DNA from: Nitratireductor sp.
GTDB taxonomy: Bacteria; Pseudomonadota; Alphaproteobacteria; Rhizobiales; Rhizobiaceae
Assembly (NCBI GenBank): GCA_020637805.1
Contig: JACKJU010000004.1
Location: 1 to 64,000 of the forward strand
DNA: 64,000 nucleotides
Reading direction: 5' to 3'
Below the pieces are notes generated by a model, which worked only from the letters and a program-made list of their open reading frames with translations, ran no database searches and had not been told where the DNA came from. Positions 9,652-19,478 of this stretch are shown here, piece after piece. The first letter of the stretch is position 1. Every line of letters starts with the position of its first letter. The position numbers were made by a program, and so were the translations under genes.

Positions 9652-11196
9652 TCAGCCCTTGTCGCTTTCCAGCGGTACGGCGACGAAGCTGGAATTGCCG
9701 TCACGGTTGATCTGGAACAGGGTGTTCTTGCGGCCCAGCTTTCGGGCTTCCTCGACCACCTTGGCCACATCGGACGGGTTCCTTACTTCCTCACCATTGA
9801 CGGAGGCGATGACGTCGCCAGCCTGGACACCCTTGGTGTCGGGACCCGAGCCGGGCTGGACCTCAACTACCTCGACGCCGGCACCATCAGGTGCAGCGCG
9901 CAGCGTCAGTCCAAGCTTATCCTCTGCCCGTGCGGTAGCGGCAGGGCTGGCGCTCATGTCGCCAAGCGAACCAAGCTTGACAGTGAGTTCCTGCGATTTG
10001 CCATCGCGCCAGACAGATACCTTGACGTCGGTATCCGGGCTGTAGTGCGAGATGATCCTTGCCAGCTGGCGCGGGTCCTTGACGGAAGTCCCGTCGACGG
10101 CGGTGATCACGTCGCCAGCCTTGATGCCGGCTTTCTGGGCCGGGCTGTCATCGGCAGGGCTGGAAACCAGGGCACCAGTTGTTCCCTCGAAACCGAGGCT
10201 CTCGGCGATATCCTTGGTTACCGGCTGGATCTGAACGCCGAGCCAGCCGCGAACGACCGTTCCCTTGTCCATCAGTTCCTTGACAACATCCTTGACCGTT
10301 GATGCGGGAATAGCAAACGCAATGCCCACGTTTCCGCCGGAAGGCGAATAGATCGCGGTGTTCACGCCAATGACTTCACCGTTGAGATTGAAGGCAGGGC
10401 CACCGGAGTTGCCCTTGTTGACCGCAGCGTCGATCTGGATGAAGTCTTCGTAACGGTTCGCGCCGATTTCGCGGCCGCGCGCCGAGACGATGCCCGCGGT
10501 TACCGTTCCACCGAGGCCGAACGGGTTGCCAACCGCAACGACCCATTCGCCGATGCGCGGTTCAGTGGAGCTGAAATCCACATAGGTGAATTTCCTGTCC
10601 GCTTCCACTTTCAGGACGGCAAGGTCGGAGCGCTCGTCGGCGCCAATCAGCTTGGCGTTGTATTCGGTGCCGTCATCCATGACGACGGTGTATTTCGAAC
10701 CGCCGTCAACGACATGGTTGTTGGTGACCATGTAGCCATCTTCAGAAATGAAGAAGCCGGACCCCTGGGACATGGCGTAGGGATGGCCACGGCGGGGCGG
10801 ATTTCCGCGACGGTCGCCATAGCGGCCATCAGGACCGCGATCCGGCCTCATGCCGAAGAAACGTTCGAAGAGATCGGGGTTGTTGCGGAAGAACGGCGGA
10901 AGCTGGTCCATGCCGTTGCCGCGGCGATCAAAACGGTAGTCGCCGCCATTGTCGTTGCCGCTTTCATCGGAGGCAGGCTGGTAGTCCTGTTCGACACGCA
11001 CGCTGACGACTGCGGGGGAAACCGCTTCGACAACATCGGCGAAAGACGGTGCCTGGGGTGCCGTCACGCGAACGGCATCGGCATAGGCATTGGACACGCT
11101 GTGGGTTGGGAAGTTTGCAACGCCGGTAAGCGCGATGGCAGAAGCCAGCATGCCGGTTGCAAGAAATCTGGTCGTGATCCTTGGAGTTCTCTTCAT
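9652..11196 (-). CDS. degP: DegP/HtrA-type periplasmic serine protease and chaperone
   Basis: 514 residues. An N-terminal signal (MKRTPRITTRFL, hydrophobic stretch to about residue 26) directs it to the periplasm. The trypsin-like domain shows the triad: His in VTNNHVVDGG, Asp in RSDLAVLKV, Ser in NKGNSGGPAF. Two PDZ domains follow (AGIKAGDVITAVDG and KGVQAGDVIASVNG), as in DegP/DegQ. A Gly/Arg/Pro-rich insert precedes the His region. The chosen start has GAGAGGG 6 bases upstream; an upstream ATG at 11223 adds nine residues with a poorer site. It degrades or refolds misfolded envelope proteins. It sits between the cycHJKL/OsmC genes and a two-component pair. Confidence 0.95.
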   Translation of the reverse strand: MKRTPRITTRFLATGMLASAIALTGVANFPTHSVSNAYADAVRVTAPQAPSFADVVEAVSPAVVSVRVEQDYQPASDESGNDNGGDYRFDRRGNGMDQLPPFFRNNPDLFERFFGMRPDRGPDGRYGDRRGNPPRRGHPYAMSQGSGFFISEDGYMVTNNHVVDGGSKYTVVMDDGTEYNAKLIGADERSDLAVLKVEADRKFTYVDFSSTEPRIGEWVVAVGNPFGLGGTVTAGIVSARGREIGANRYEDFIQIDAAVNKGNSGGPAFNLNGEVIGVNTAIYSPSGGNVGIAFAIPASTVKDVVKELMDKGTVVRGWLGVQIQPVTKDIAESLGFEGTTGALVSSPADDSPAQKAGIKAGDVITAVDGTSVKDPRQLARIISHYSPDTDVKVSVWRDGKSQELTVKLGSLGDMSASPAATARAEDKLGLTLRAAPDGAGVEVVEVQPGSGPDTKGVQAGDVIASVNGEEVRNPSDVAKVVEEARKLGRKNTLFQINRDGNSSFVAVPLESDKG

Positions 11197-11380
11197 TTTG
11201 ACCCTCTCGTTTTGCGGCATCAAGCCGCCTTGGGATTTCGGGGACTGTCCTCTGGTTCAGGGAGGTGCGGGACGATATGACGTACCGTCTGCGCCGCAAT
11301 ATGGAAGAGCGCACGTTACGCGAAAATTACGCGCGGATTAATTATCGGTAAGGTTCGCCGCCAAACTGCACTGATCGCGG

Positions 11381-12616
11381 TCAGGCAGGCGAGATCGCCG
11401 TCGTTACAGAGGACTTGCTGTTCAGCGTGCGATGCACGGGGCACTTGTCAGCAATTTCCAGGAGCTTTTCGAGAATCTCCGGGTCGTTCGTCCCCTCCAC
11501 CGTGATCCGGCGGTGGAAATGGTCGATCTTGCCGCCGGCCGACCGTAGTTCCTCGGGACAATCGGCGCAATCCTTCGCATGGACCTTTTCATGATCGACA
11601 TCGCAGCTGATTGGCCCGATGTCCCAGTCCTTGCGGTCGGCATACATCCGCAGCGTCATGGCCGTGCAGGCACCCAGGGCGATGGAGAGAAAGTCATAGG
11701 GCGAAGGTCCTGTGCCGTTGCCGCCATATGCTTCAGGTTCATCCGCAAGCAGGCGGTGCGGCCCGGCCTGCACGGCATTCTGGAACTTGCCGTAGCCGGT
11801 CTCGCCGACATGAACACCCGTTCTGACTGCCTCGGTTTCCTCCAGTTCCTCCTTCGCAAGATAGCGCGAAGCCCATGCCGCGATCGTGCGCGCGGCAAAT
11901 TCGGCGTCCTCTTCGTTGCTGAGCAGGTGATCGGCGTGATCGAGGGAGACGAAGCTCTTGGGATGGCGTGCTTCCAGGAACAGGCGCGATGCATTGTCGA
12001 TGCCGACAATCTGGTCGAGCGGCGAATGCATGATCATCAGGGGTTTGCGCAAGCCGGTCACCGCCTCGCGAACCGAAGTCTCTTCCAGATCGTCCAGAAA
12101 CTGGCTTTCGATGGTAAATTTGCGCCCCTCGATTTCGACTTCTCCGCTGCCGTCGCGGCGAATCTCATCCTCACTCGCCTTGAAGTTCTTGACCACATGG
12201 GCTGCGTCGGCCGGTGCTCCGATGGTGGCAACAGCGCGGGTTTCCTCTATCCGGGAGGCCGCGACAAGTACCGCAGCGCCACCAAGCGAGTGCCCGATCA
12301 GGAGCGAGGGAGCCTGGTAATCCCTGCGCAACATGTTGGCCGCCTCAACGAGATCGGCAACATTGGACGAGAAATTGGTGGAGGCGAATTCGCCCTCGGA
12401 ATTACCCAGACCAGTGAAATCGAACCTCAGGACTGCGATCCCCTCACCGGCCAGTGTCTGGGCGATGCGGCGCGTCACGTGAAGGTCCTTTGAACAGGTG
12501 AAGCAATGCGCAAAGAGCGCATAGGCCCGCGGCTTCGTATCCGGCATGTCGAGCCGGGCAGAAAGCGAAGCACCATGACTTCCGGGAAAATCGATCCGTT
12601 TCGAAACTACAGCCAT
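11381..12616 (-). CDS. Alpha/beta hydrolase-OsmC bifunctional protein
   Basis: 411 residues in two parts. Residues about 1-255 form an alpha/beta-hydrolase fold with the nucleophile elbow GHSLGGAAV and a late His in the SLDHADHLL region. Residues about 270-411 are an OsmC/Ohr-like domain (GPSPYDFLSIALGACTAMTL ... KCPVHRTL), whose two Cys (in GACTA and CPVH) are the peroxidatic and resolving residues in OsmC proteins. This fusion is a known family, probably a thiol-dependent peroxide-reducing protein joined to an esterase-like domain; the substrate is unknown. It is cytoplasmic with no signal peptide, and lies between ccmH and degP on the same strand. Confidence 0.92.
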   Translation of the reverse strand: MAVVSKRIDFPGSHGASLSARLDMPDTKPRAYALFAHCFTCSKDLHVTRRIAQTLAGEGIAVLRFDFTGLGNSEGEFASTNFSSNVADLVEAANMLRRDYQAPSLLIGHSLGGAAVLVAASRIEETRAVATIGAPADAAHVVKNFKASEDEIRRDGSGEVEIEGRKFTIESQFLDDLEETSVREAVTGLRKPLMIMHSPLDQIVGIDNASRLFLEARHPKSFVSLDHADHLLSNEEDAEFAARTIAAWASRYLAKEELEETEAVRTGVHVGETGYGKFQNAVQAGPHRLLADEPEAYGGNGTGPSPYDFLSIALGACTAMTLRMYADRKDWDIGPISCDVDHEKVHAKDCADCPEELRSAGGKIDHFHRRITVEGTNDPEILEKLLEIADKCPVHRTLNSKSSVTTAISPA

Positions 12617-12737
12617 CGTGCCCCTTCCCTCTGTTTCCGGATCAGATAGGACCTCTGGTCCGCATCTCCAGCCCCGAAGGTGACCGAATCCGCCGTCGAG
12701 TTCCAGAACTTACGGTCCAGTCAAAACAGGAAATGTC

Positions 12738-13232
12738 CTATTCGCCTTCTTTCAGGATTTCCGAAAGCGCCTTTTTCTCTTCCCGGGAAAGCCCGGCGGA
12801 AGCGGTGGTTGCGACGTTATCGCGTTCCCTTCCCTTGAGATAGCGCCAGTAGAGCAACAACCCGAACACCAGAACCAGAAGGGGCGTTATCCACAGCGCC
12901 AGGTTGGCCATCGAGAATCTCGGCTTGAGCAGGACGAACTCGCCATACCTGTCGACCAGATAGCCCAGAACCTCCTCGTTGGAATCACCCTTGACGAGCC
13001 GGTCACGGATCAACAGACGCAGATCGTGCGCAAGCGAGGCATCCGAATCATCGATCGACTGGTTCTGGCAGACCATGCAGCGAACACCCGCCGAAATCTC
13101 GCGGGCGCGCTGTTCGAGCTTCGGATCGTCCAGCATCTCGTCGGGATTGACCGCAAACGCAGGCGCGATGCTGCCAATCATCAGTACAGCAGCAAGAATG
13201 ATTGCCCTGATCATCAGGTCAGGCCGAAGCAT
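12738..13232 (-). CDS. ccmH: Cytochrome c maturation protein CcmH (CycL)
   Basis: 164 residues: signal/anchor at the N-terminus, the thiol motif RCMVCQNQSI with Cys52 and Cys55, and a C-terminal transmembrane helix (LALWITPLLVLVFGLLLYWRYL). CcmH reduces or holds the apocytochrome c CxxCH thiols for haem ligation in the periplasm. The start overlaps the ccmF end by 14 bp, indicating translational coupling in the ccmI-ccmE-ccmF-ccmH (cycHJKL) operon. Confidence 0.95.
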   Translation of the reverse strand: MLRPDLMIRAIILAAVLMIGSIAPAFAVNPDEMLDDPKLEQRAREISAGVRCMVCQNQSIDDSDASLAHDLRLLIRDRLVKGDSNEEVLGYLVDRYGEFVLLKPRFSMANLALWITPLLVLVFGLLLYWRYLKGRERDNVATTASAGLSREEKKALSEILKEGE

Positions 13233-15210
13233 CTGAGACCTCCTTGCGGCGCTGGGCTGCCGAACTTCTCGCAGCCCCCACGCGCAGACGGCGATCCATG
13301 AGCGAGATGCCGCCTCCGATCATCATCATCACGCCGCCCAACCAAATCAGCGTGATCAGCGGCTTCCACCATGCGCGCAGCACGATCTTGCCATCTGGGC
13401 TCTTGTCGCCAAGCGCAAGGTAGAGCTGGGAGAAGCCAATCGTCTTGATGGCCGATTCCGTGGTCGGCATGCCGCGTGTCGTGTAGATGCGCTTTGCAGG
13501 ATGCATCTCGAAGCGGCTGACACCGCCCCGGCGCACATCGATGGAAGCCACGTCGGCGTTGAAATTCGGCCCTGAGAACGGCGTCAGGCCGTTGAATACC
13601 AGTTCGTATCCGGCGATCTTGACGTGATCACCCGGCCCCACCTCGCGTACCGCTTCGCCCTGGTAGGCGGTGACCATAACGATGCCGAGCAGGGTCATGC
13701 CAAGGCCGAAATGGCTGAGCGCAGTTCCCCACATCGAGCGTGGCAAGCCCGCCATTCGCCTGATACCGGTGGCAAACCCCGCCTTGCGGAAGCCCGAGCG
13801 TGTGGCGATCTCTGCGAAGGCACCGAGCATGACCCATACCGAAAGCCCGATGCCCAGCGCAGCCAGAACTTCGGCGCCGCGGGTAACGGCGAGGCTCACG
13901 GCCACGGCGAGAATTGCAAGACCGAAGACGATGAACAGCCGCTGCATGGCGGGATAGAAATCGCTGCGCTTCCAGGACAGGAGCGGGCCGATCGGAACCA
14001 TCGCGAGCAGCGGCACCATCAGCGGACCGAACGTCATGTCGAAGAAGGGAGCGCCAACCGAAATCTTTGCCCCGGATACCGCCTCCATGAAGAGGGGATA
14101 CAGCGTACCGATCAGCACGGTTGCTGCGGCGGTGGAGAGAAACAGGTTGTTGAATACGAGCGCCCCTTCGCGCGAGATCGGCTTGAACAGACTGCCGGAT
14201 TTCAGCATCGGCGCGCGAACGGCAAACAGCACAAGCGAGCCGCCGATGAACACGAGCAGGATCATCAGGATGAAGACGCCGCGCGCAGGGTCGTTGGCGA
14301 AGGAGTGGACCGACGTCAGAACGCCCGAACGGACGAGGAAGGTTCCCAGCAGCGACATCGAGAAAGTGATGATGGCGAGAAGAATGGTCCAGATCTTCAA
14401 TGCCTCGCGCTTTTCCATCACGATTGCCGAATGCAACAGCGCCGTTCCCACCAGCCACGGAATGAACGAGGCGTTCTCGACCGGGTCCCAGAACCAGAAG
14501 CCGCCCCAGCCAAGTTCGTAATAGGCCCAGTAGGACCCCATGACGATGCCTGCAGTCAGGAATATCCAGGCAGCGAGCGCCCACGGGCGAACCCAGCGCG
14601 CCCATGCCGCATCGATGCGTCCGGAAAGCATCGCCGCGATGGCGAAGGAAAAGGTCACGGAGAAGCCGACATAGCCCAGGTAGAGCAGCGGTGGATGGAT
14701 CGCCAGCCCGATGTCCTGAAGGATCGGATTGAGGTCCTGGCCTTCGAACGGCGCAGGAATCTGGCGTTCGAACGGATTGGATGTGAACAGTATGAAGAGA
14801 AGGAATGCGGTCAATACCCAAGCCTGTGCGCCAAGTACGTTGGCGCGAAGCCTTTCAGGCATGGAGTTGCCGAACAGGGCCACGAGTGCGCTGAACAATC
14901 CCAGAATGAGAACCCAAAGCAGCATCGACCCTTCGTGGTTGCCCCAGACCGACGTGTACTTGTAGAGCAGCGGTTGCGAGGAATGCGAGTTTGCCCACAC
15001 ATTGACGAGCGAAAAATCGGAAGTGACGTAGGCGTGGGTGAGTGCTGCAAACGAAAGCGCGATGAACGCGAAAACCGCTATCGCGGTGCCGGGTGCGGTT
15101 GCCATCAGACGATGGTCGCCCCGCGCCGCGCCCCAGACTGGCACGACCGACTGGATGAGCGACAGTACAAGTGCGAGTACGAGCGCGTAGTGGCCAGTTT
15201 CAGCAATCAT
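13219..15210 (-). CDS. ccmF: Cytochrome c haem lyase subunit CcmF (CycK)
   Basis: 663-residue polytopic inner-membrane protein with the tryptophan-rich haem-handling motif WGGFWFWDPVENASF and conserved His-bearing segments (YKYTSVWGNHEGSMLLW; LAIHPPLLYLGYVG). CcmF takes haem from holo-CcmE and ligates it to apocytochrome c with CcmH and CcmI. Its ATG overlaps the ccmE stop codon (ATGA), and its own end overlaps ccmH. The length is normal for the family. Confidence 0.97.
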   Translation of the reverse strand: MIAETGHYALVLALVLSLIQSVVPVWGAARGDHRLMATAPGTAIAVFAFIALSFAALTHAYVTSDFSLVNVWANSHSSQPLLYKYTSVWGNHEGSMLLWVLILGLFSALVALFGNSMPERLRANVLGAQAWVLTAFLLFILFTSNPFERQIPAPFEGQDLNPILQDIGLAIHPPLLYLGYVGFSVTFSFAIAAMLSGRIDAAWARWVRPWALAAWIFLTAGIVMGSYWAYYELGWGGFWFWDPVENASFIPWLVGTALLHSAIVMEKREALKIWTILLAIITFSMSLLGTFLVRSGVLTSVHSFANDPARGVFILMILLVFIGGSLVLFAVRAPMLKSGSLFKPISREGALVFNNLFLSTAAATVLIGTLYPLFMEAVSGAKISVGAPFFDMTFGPLMVPLLAMVPIGPLLSWKRSDFYPAMQRLFIVFGLAILAVAVSLAVTRGAEVLAALGIGLSVWVMLGAFAEIATRSGFRKAGFATGIRRMAGLPRSMWGTALSHFGLGMTLLGIVMVTAYQGEAVREVGPGDHVKIAGYELVFNGLTPFSGPNFNADVASIDVRRGGVSRFEMHPAKRIYTTRGMPTTESAIKTIGFSQLYLALGDKSPDGKIVLRAWWKPLITLIWLGGVMMMIGGGISLMDRRLRVGAARSSAAQRRKEVSDASA

Positions 15211-15656
15211 TGGGTCACCGTCCCTTCTTCCTGCCAGAGACCCTTTTCCTTGAGCGTGTCGGCAACTTCCTTCGGCATGTAATTCTCGTCATGCTTTGCA
15301 AGAACATTGTCGGCGTCGAAGGTGCCGTTGGCGGCAAGCTTGCCTTCCGCAATCACGCCCTGCCCTTCGCGAAAGAGATCAGGCAGGATGCCAACGAAGA
15401 CAACGGGCAATTCCTTGTCGGTATCGGTGATGACGAATGTAACCTTTTCGCCCTGCTTGTCGATGGACCCTTCCTTCACAAGCCCGCCGAGGCGAAACCG
15501 TTCGCCATTTTGCGCCTTGCCCTCGACGACCACGTCCGTGGGCGAATAGAAGAAGACGATCTCGTCGCGCAGGGCAAACATCACCAGCAAGACGGCGGCA
15601 ATGAGCACGGCACCAATGGTGCCGATGGCCGCCAGACGCTTCTGCTTGCGAGTCAT
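15207..15656 (-). CDS. ccmE: Haem chaperone CcmE (CycJ)
   Basis: 149 residues: N-terminal membrane anchor (about residues 9-29), periplasmic OB-fold, and the haem-binding motif AKHDENYMP in which His122 binds haem covalently and Tyr126 is the axial ligand. It carries haem from the CcmABCD complex to CcmF. Second gene of the cycHJKL set, 74 bp after ccmI and overlapping ccmF by 4 bp. Confidence 0.96.
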   Translation of the reverse strand: MTRKQKRLAAIGTIGAVLIAAVLLVMFALRDEIVFFYSPTDVVVEGKAQNGERFRLGGLVKEGSIDKQGEKVTFVITDTDKELPVVFVGILPDLFREGQGVIAEGKLAANGTFDADNVLAKHDENYMPKEVADTLKEKGLWQEEGTVTQ

Positions 15657-15730
15657 GTAGATCTCCCTTCACTTGCTGCGCATGTCGCGCAGGGCACTTG
15701 TCCCGCAACATGCACGAGAACAGCGTATCT

Positions 15731-16882
15731 CTAGTTTCCGAGTTCCGCCCTTGCGGCTTTCATCTGTTCGGCAAACGCTGCATCGTCCGGATTGCTGGCA
15801 AGCGCGGTCTCGATTGCCTTGGCAGCGTCTTCCTTCCGGCCCATCACAATATAGGCGCGAACGAGCCGCTGCCACCCTTGCTTGTCGGCCGGGTCCTCCA
15901 CCAGTTTCTCTTCAAGACGCGCGACCATCCCGGTAATCATCTGCTGGCGTTCCTCGGCCGTCATGTCGGACGCCGCCGCCACCTGTTCCTGCGTCGGGCC
16001 CGGTGCAGCGCCTGCGCTCTGCGGCGCATCGTTCAAGGCGGGAAGTCCGGCAGCTTCTCTGGCCTGATCGCGGAACGCATATGCGGATTCCAGCCAACCT
16101 GCATCCGGGGGAGAGGTCTCGATCAGGGCCTGCCAGGCCTGCGACGCCTCCTCGTTCTTGCCTTCCTGGGCAAGCGCCATTGCCATGTAGTAACGCGCCT
16201 TGAAGGAGGACGGATTCTTCTCGAGTTCCCCGGCGAAGAGCTCGTGAGCCCGCTCGGTGACGATACCATTCGAAACGCCCATCAGGCTTTCGCCAAGCGT
16301 TGCCCTGATTTCTGGGTAGTCAGGGTCGATCCGGTAGACATTCTGCCAGGCGTTTGCCGCGTCCTTGAACCTGCCGAGCCGCGTATAGACCGGCGCGAGA
16401 ACCGCCCATCCCTTGGCGTCATCCGGGTTTTTCGCCAGATACCCTTCGGCACGTCCGACAAGTTCGGTGATCGATTGACCCGCAGGATCGCCCGACGCGC
16501 GCGCAGAAAGCGGCAGGTCGGGTGCAGCTGGCGTTCCCAGCATGGAATACAGCCCGAATGCGGCAAGCGGAATGGCTATGATTCCGGCAGCTATGATCAC
16601 AACGGGACGGCCAGACAGACCGGCTTTCGGCGAATCTCCTGATCGGTCCGACCTCGACAGGGCTATGAGTTTGCGGCCCTCCTCGGCGCGTGCCGTCTCT
16701 GCCTCCTCGGCGGAAATGCGGCCCAGGGCGAGGTCGCGGTCGATTTCCACCAACCTGTCCTTGTAGAGTTCCTTGTCGAACTCGAATGCCTCCAGCGCCC
16801 GCTTCGGCGTACGCAAAAGCGGAACAGTCACCACGAGGATGGCGACGATGGTCAAAATGGCAGCCAGAACCCAGAAATACAT
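15731..16882 (-). CDS. ccmI: Cytochrome c maturation protein CcmI (CycH)
   Basis: 383 residues: two N-terminal transmembrane helices (LAAILTIVAILVVTVPLL near residues 6-23 and VIIAAGIIAIPLAAFGLYSML near 95-115) separated by a cytoplasmic loop rich in EE/KE, then a periplasmic TPR-like domain (AEGYLAKNPDDAKGWAVLAP, ANAWQNVYRIDPDYPE). CcmI binds apocytochrome c C-termini and delivers them to CcmFH. It is the first gene of the cycHJKL operon. Confidence 0.93.
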   Translation of the reverse strand: MYFWVLAAILTIVAILVVTVPLLRTPKRALEAFEFDKELYKDRLVEIDRDLALGRISAEEAETARAEEGRKLIALSRSDRSGDSPKAGLSGRPVVIIAAGIIAIPLAAFGLYSMLGTPAAPDLPLSARASGDPAGQSITELVGRAEGYLAKNPDDAKGWAVLAPVYTRLGRFKDAANAWQNVYRIDPDYPEIRATLGESLMGVSNGIVTERAHELFAGELEKNPSSFKARYYMAMALAQEGKNEEASQAWQALIETSPPDAGWLESAYAFRDQAREAAGLPALNDAPQSAGAAPGPTQEQVAAASDMTAEERQQMITGMVARLEEKLVEDPADKQGWQRLVRAYIVMGRKEDAAKAIETALASNPDDAAFAEQMKAARAELGN

Positions 16883-16990
16883 TGCGCCTACTTAAAGTCA
16901 GATGTGGGAGAATCAAAGACTGGCAAGCTGGTTTTTTGGATTACGGACAACAGGTCGCAGGAAAGTCGCATCTACGCTGCATGTTTTACG

Positions 16991-17377
16991 TCAATCGAGG
17001 GGAACCCAGCGGCCGGAGGCATCGCGGCAAGCGGTTGCCGCTCCACTTCGTGTCTGCCCGCCCGAAGAAATGACATGCTTGTATCGGCGGCAGCGCATCT
17101 CGCCGATGACATAGGCGGGATCGGGAGTGACCTCGCCCAGGGCGCTGCTGGCATTCCATTTCACCGGAACGCCTGCTAGGCCGTTTTCAAGTGCCTCGAA
17201 TTCTGCGGAAGCAGCCTTTGCGCGGGCAGCAGGATCAAGTCCCGCGGCAAGCCCGGATTTTTCGATTTCCGCGCGCAGGGCCGATGTCGGCCCGTTGGCA
17301 TCGCCGGAACCAGTGGTAATGCAGGCGGAAAGCGAAAGGCAGCAGAAAGGGACAAACAGGCGTGATTTGAGATGCAT
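16991..17377 (-). CDS. Small putative lipoprotein, surface-protein-like
   Basis: 128 residues with a lipoprotein signal (hydrophobic run ending in lipobox LSAC at about residues 16-19) followed by a soluble domain with two further Cys near the C-terminus (MRCRRYKH and ATACRDASG). The C-terminal pattern resembles the short 17-kDa/RT0821-type surface lipoproteins found beside cycH in rhizobia, but this is recalled similarity, not a search. It lies between ccmI and feuQ on the same strand. Function unknown; outer-membrane anchoring is inferred from the lipobox. Confidence 0.75.
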   Translation of the reverse strand: MHLKSRLFVPFCCLSLSACITTGSGDANGPTSALRAEIEKSGLAAGLDPAARAKAASAEFEALENGLAGVPVKWNASSALGEVTPDPAYVIGEMRCRRYKHVISSGGQTRSGAATACRDASGRWVPLD

Positions 17378-17406
17378 GCTTCGTTGCCGCCCTTGGCTGA
17401 TCTACG

Positions 17407-18765
17407 TCAGGATGCCGTTCCCGGCACTTCGAGATGAACCCGTAACCCACCGGAAGGTGAGACTTCAAGCCTCATTTCGCCCTGGTATTCCGAAACGATG
17501 TCCCGAACGATTGAAAGACCCAGCCCCGATCCCGGCATGGACTCGTCGATCCGCGTTCCGCGATTGATGGCCCTGGCCATCTCACCTTCGGTCATGCCCG
17601 GCCCGTCGTCATCAATGCAGATGCTGATACGTCCCGGAGCCTGCCCCGGGCGGATCGTCACGGCAACCTTCTTGCGGGCGAAACGGGCAGCGTTTTCCAG
17701 CAGGTTCCCCAGCATTTCCTCGAAATCCTGCTGTTCGCCAGAAAACACCTGCCTGCCCGGCCCCTGCGAAAGCTCGAACGCAAGTTCCGGATTGAGTTTC
17801 CGCATGACCCTGAGTAGCCGCTCGACAGCCGGTTCGATTACCGTCCGGGAGGTCACAGACCCGGTCCTGGCAGATATCCGCGCACGATCCAGGTAGGTCG
17901 TGATCTGGCTCTGCATCTGCCCGACCTGTTCCTCGATCAGCTTCCGCACGGAAGGTTTTGCGTTGACCGCCTCGTTCTTCAGAACTGCAAGTGGTGTCTT
18001 GAGTGAATGGGCAAGATTTCCAACCTGGGTTCTCGCGCGCTCGATAACCGCATTGTTGGACCGGATGAGGGAATTGGTTTCGTCAACCAGCGGGGCAATT
18101 TCGGTGGGATAGTCGCCTTCCAGCCTGTCCGCCTTGCCCTCGCGGATCTGGGTCAGCCCGGTTGCGATCCGGTTCAGCGGACGCAGGGCAAAGCGAACGA
18201 TGAAGTAGGTTGCGAGAATGAAGCCAAGAGCAAACAGCGTAAGGAGGACAAGAATCCGGTTGATGAACTGGGAAACCTCGGCGTCCACCTCTCCGCGGTT
18301 GCCGGTAATGCGAAAGGTGTAAAGGCGATCGCCCTGGCCGAGAAAAACCTGCGCATCAATGCCGACAAGCCGGTTTCCCGCACCATCGGATGCCGTGAAA
18401 CGGCGCTGAAAGTCGGGGCCGTAACCCGGCCCGTCGCCCTGCGGGATATCCGCTCCGGCAAGGGAAGCGGACCTGATCTGGTTTGACGGCTTTCCGTTTT
18501 CCGAGACCGACCAGTAGTAGCCCGAATTGAATGAGAGAAAGCGCGAGTCGCGCAGGTCGGGAGAACCACCCAGCCTGCCATCCGGGCCAGTGTCCACCGA
18601 ACCCATGATGTTGTAGAGATTTGCAGTGAGGCGTTCCGCCATGCGGCTTTCGGCAGTCTGACGGTAATTCTGGCTGATAAGCCAGGCGATCAGCGAAATG
18701 GAAACGACCGCCCAAAGGGAGGTGTAGAGAAAGAGACGGGAAGCGAGACTGCGTGGTCCGGTCAA
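17407..18765 (-). CDS. feuQ: Sensor histidine kinase, FeuQ-like
   Basis: 452 residues: transmembrane helix about 11-31, periplasmic sensor about 32-168, second helix about 169-191, HAMP, H-box NLAHSLKTPLAVLKNEA with His253, N-box LLENAARFARK, and G boxes DDDGPGM and GSGLGLSIV. Its ATG overlaps the response-regulator stop (ATGA), so the two are translationally coupled. The H-box, the FeuP-like partner and the small secreted protein upstream fit FeuQ of rhizobia, which controls ndvA (cyclic glucan export) in S. meliloti. A PhoQ-like kinase is the broader alternative. Confidence 0.85.
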   Translation of the reverse strand: MTGPRSLASRLFLYTSLWAVVSISLIAWLISQNYRQTAESRMAERLTANLYNIMGSVDTGPDGRLGGSPDLRDSRFLSFNSGYYWSVSENGKPSNQIRSASLAGADIPQGDGPGYGPDFQRRFTASDGAGNRLVGIDAQVFLGQGDRLYTFRITGNRGEVDAEVSQFINRILVLLTLFALGFILATYFIVRFALRPLNRIATGLTQIREGKADRLEGDYPTEIAPLVDETNSLIRSNNAVIERARTQVGNLAHSLKTPLAVLKNEAVNAKPSVRKLIEEQVGQMQSQITTYLDRARISARTGSVTSRTVIEPAVERLLRVMRKLNPELAFELSQGPGRQVFSGEQQDFEEMLGNLLENAARFARKKVAVTIRPGQAPGRISICIDDDGPGMTEGEMARAINRGTRIDESMPGSGLGLSIVRDIVSEYQGEMRLEVSPSGGLRVHLEVPGTAS

Positions 18766-19457
18766 GCCGTCTCTTTCCCGTCATGCGATTCCGTGCTGCC
18801 TGGACTTGTCAGCCTGTAGCCCAGCCCGCGTACTGTCTCGATGATGTCCGTGCCGATCTTCTTGCGAAGCCTGCCGACGAACACCTCGATCGTGTTCGAA
18901 TCGCGATCAAAATCCTGATCGTAGAGATGTTCGGTCAGTTCGGTTCGCGAAATCACCTTGTCCTGGTGATGCATCAGGTAGGACAGCAGGCGCAGCTCAT
19001 GCGATGTCAGTTTTACCGGATTGCCGTCGACCGTCACCTTCGAGGTTCGCGTATCCAGCAGGACGGGGCCGCATTGCAGTTCAGAGGCGGCATGTCCCGC
19101 CGCGCGCCGGATCAGCGCCCGCACGCGCGCCAGAACTTCCTCGATATGGAAGGGCTTGCTCACATAATCGTCTGCGCCGGCATCGATGCCCGCGACCTTG
19201 TCGTTCCAGCGATCCCTGGCGGTTAGAATGAGCACCGGAGCGGTGCGGCCTTCCCGCCGCCAGTTTTCGAGCACCGTGATGCCGTCCATCTGGGGCAGAC
19301 CGATATCGAGGATAATCGCATCGTAGGTTTCGGTATCGCCGAGGAAGTGACCTTCCTCGCCGTCGAGCGCCTTGTCCACGGCATATCCAGCCTCGGAAAA
19401 TGCCTCGGCAAGCTGACGGTTCAGATCCTTGTCATCTTCTACGATGAGTACCCGCAT
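18762..19457 (-). CDS. feuP: OmpR-family response regulator, FeuP-like
   Basis: 231 residues with acidic residues E7/D8/D9, phospho-acceptor Asp51 (AIILDIGLP), Lys in YVSKPFHI, and a winged-helix output domain (SHELRLLSYLMHHQDKVISRTEL ... VGRLRKKIG). It overlaps feuQ downstream by 4 bp and lies 21 bp after the small feuN-like gene. In rhizobia FeuP is needed for osmotic adaptation and symbiosis through ndvA; this role is transferred by inference from arrangement and sequence. Confidence 0.86.
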   Translation of the reverse strand: MRVLIVEDDKDLNRQLAEAFSEAGYAVDKALDGEEGHFLGDTETYDAIILDIGLPQMDGITVLENWRREGRTAPVLILTARDRWNDKVAGIDAGADDYVSKPFHIEEVLARVRALIRRAAGHAASELQCGPVLLDTRTSKVTVDGNPVKLTSHELRLLSYLMHHQDKVISRTELTEHLYDQDFDRDSNTIEVFVGRLRKKIGTDIIETVRGLGYRLTSPGSTESHDGKETA

Positions 19458-19478
19458 GCAATCTTTCCTGCTGAGCTG

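Noticed and set aside
13624..15282. Plus-strand frame of 552 codons
   Set aside because: Antisense to ccmF; His/Arg/Glu-rich low-complexity composition typical of shadow frames.
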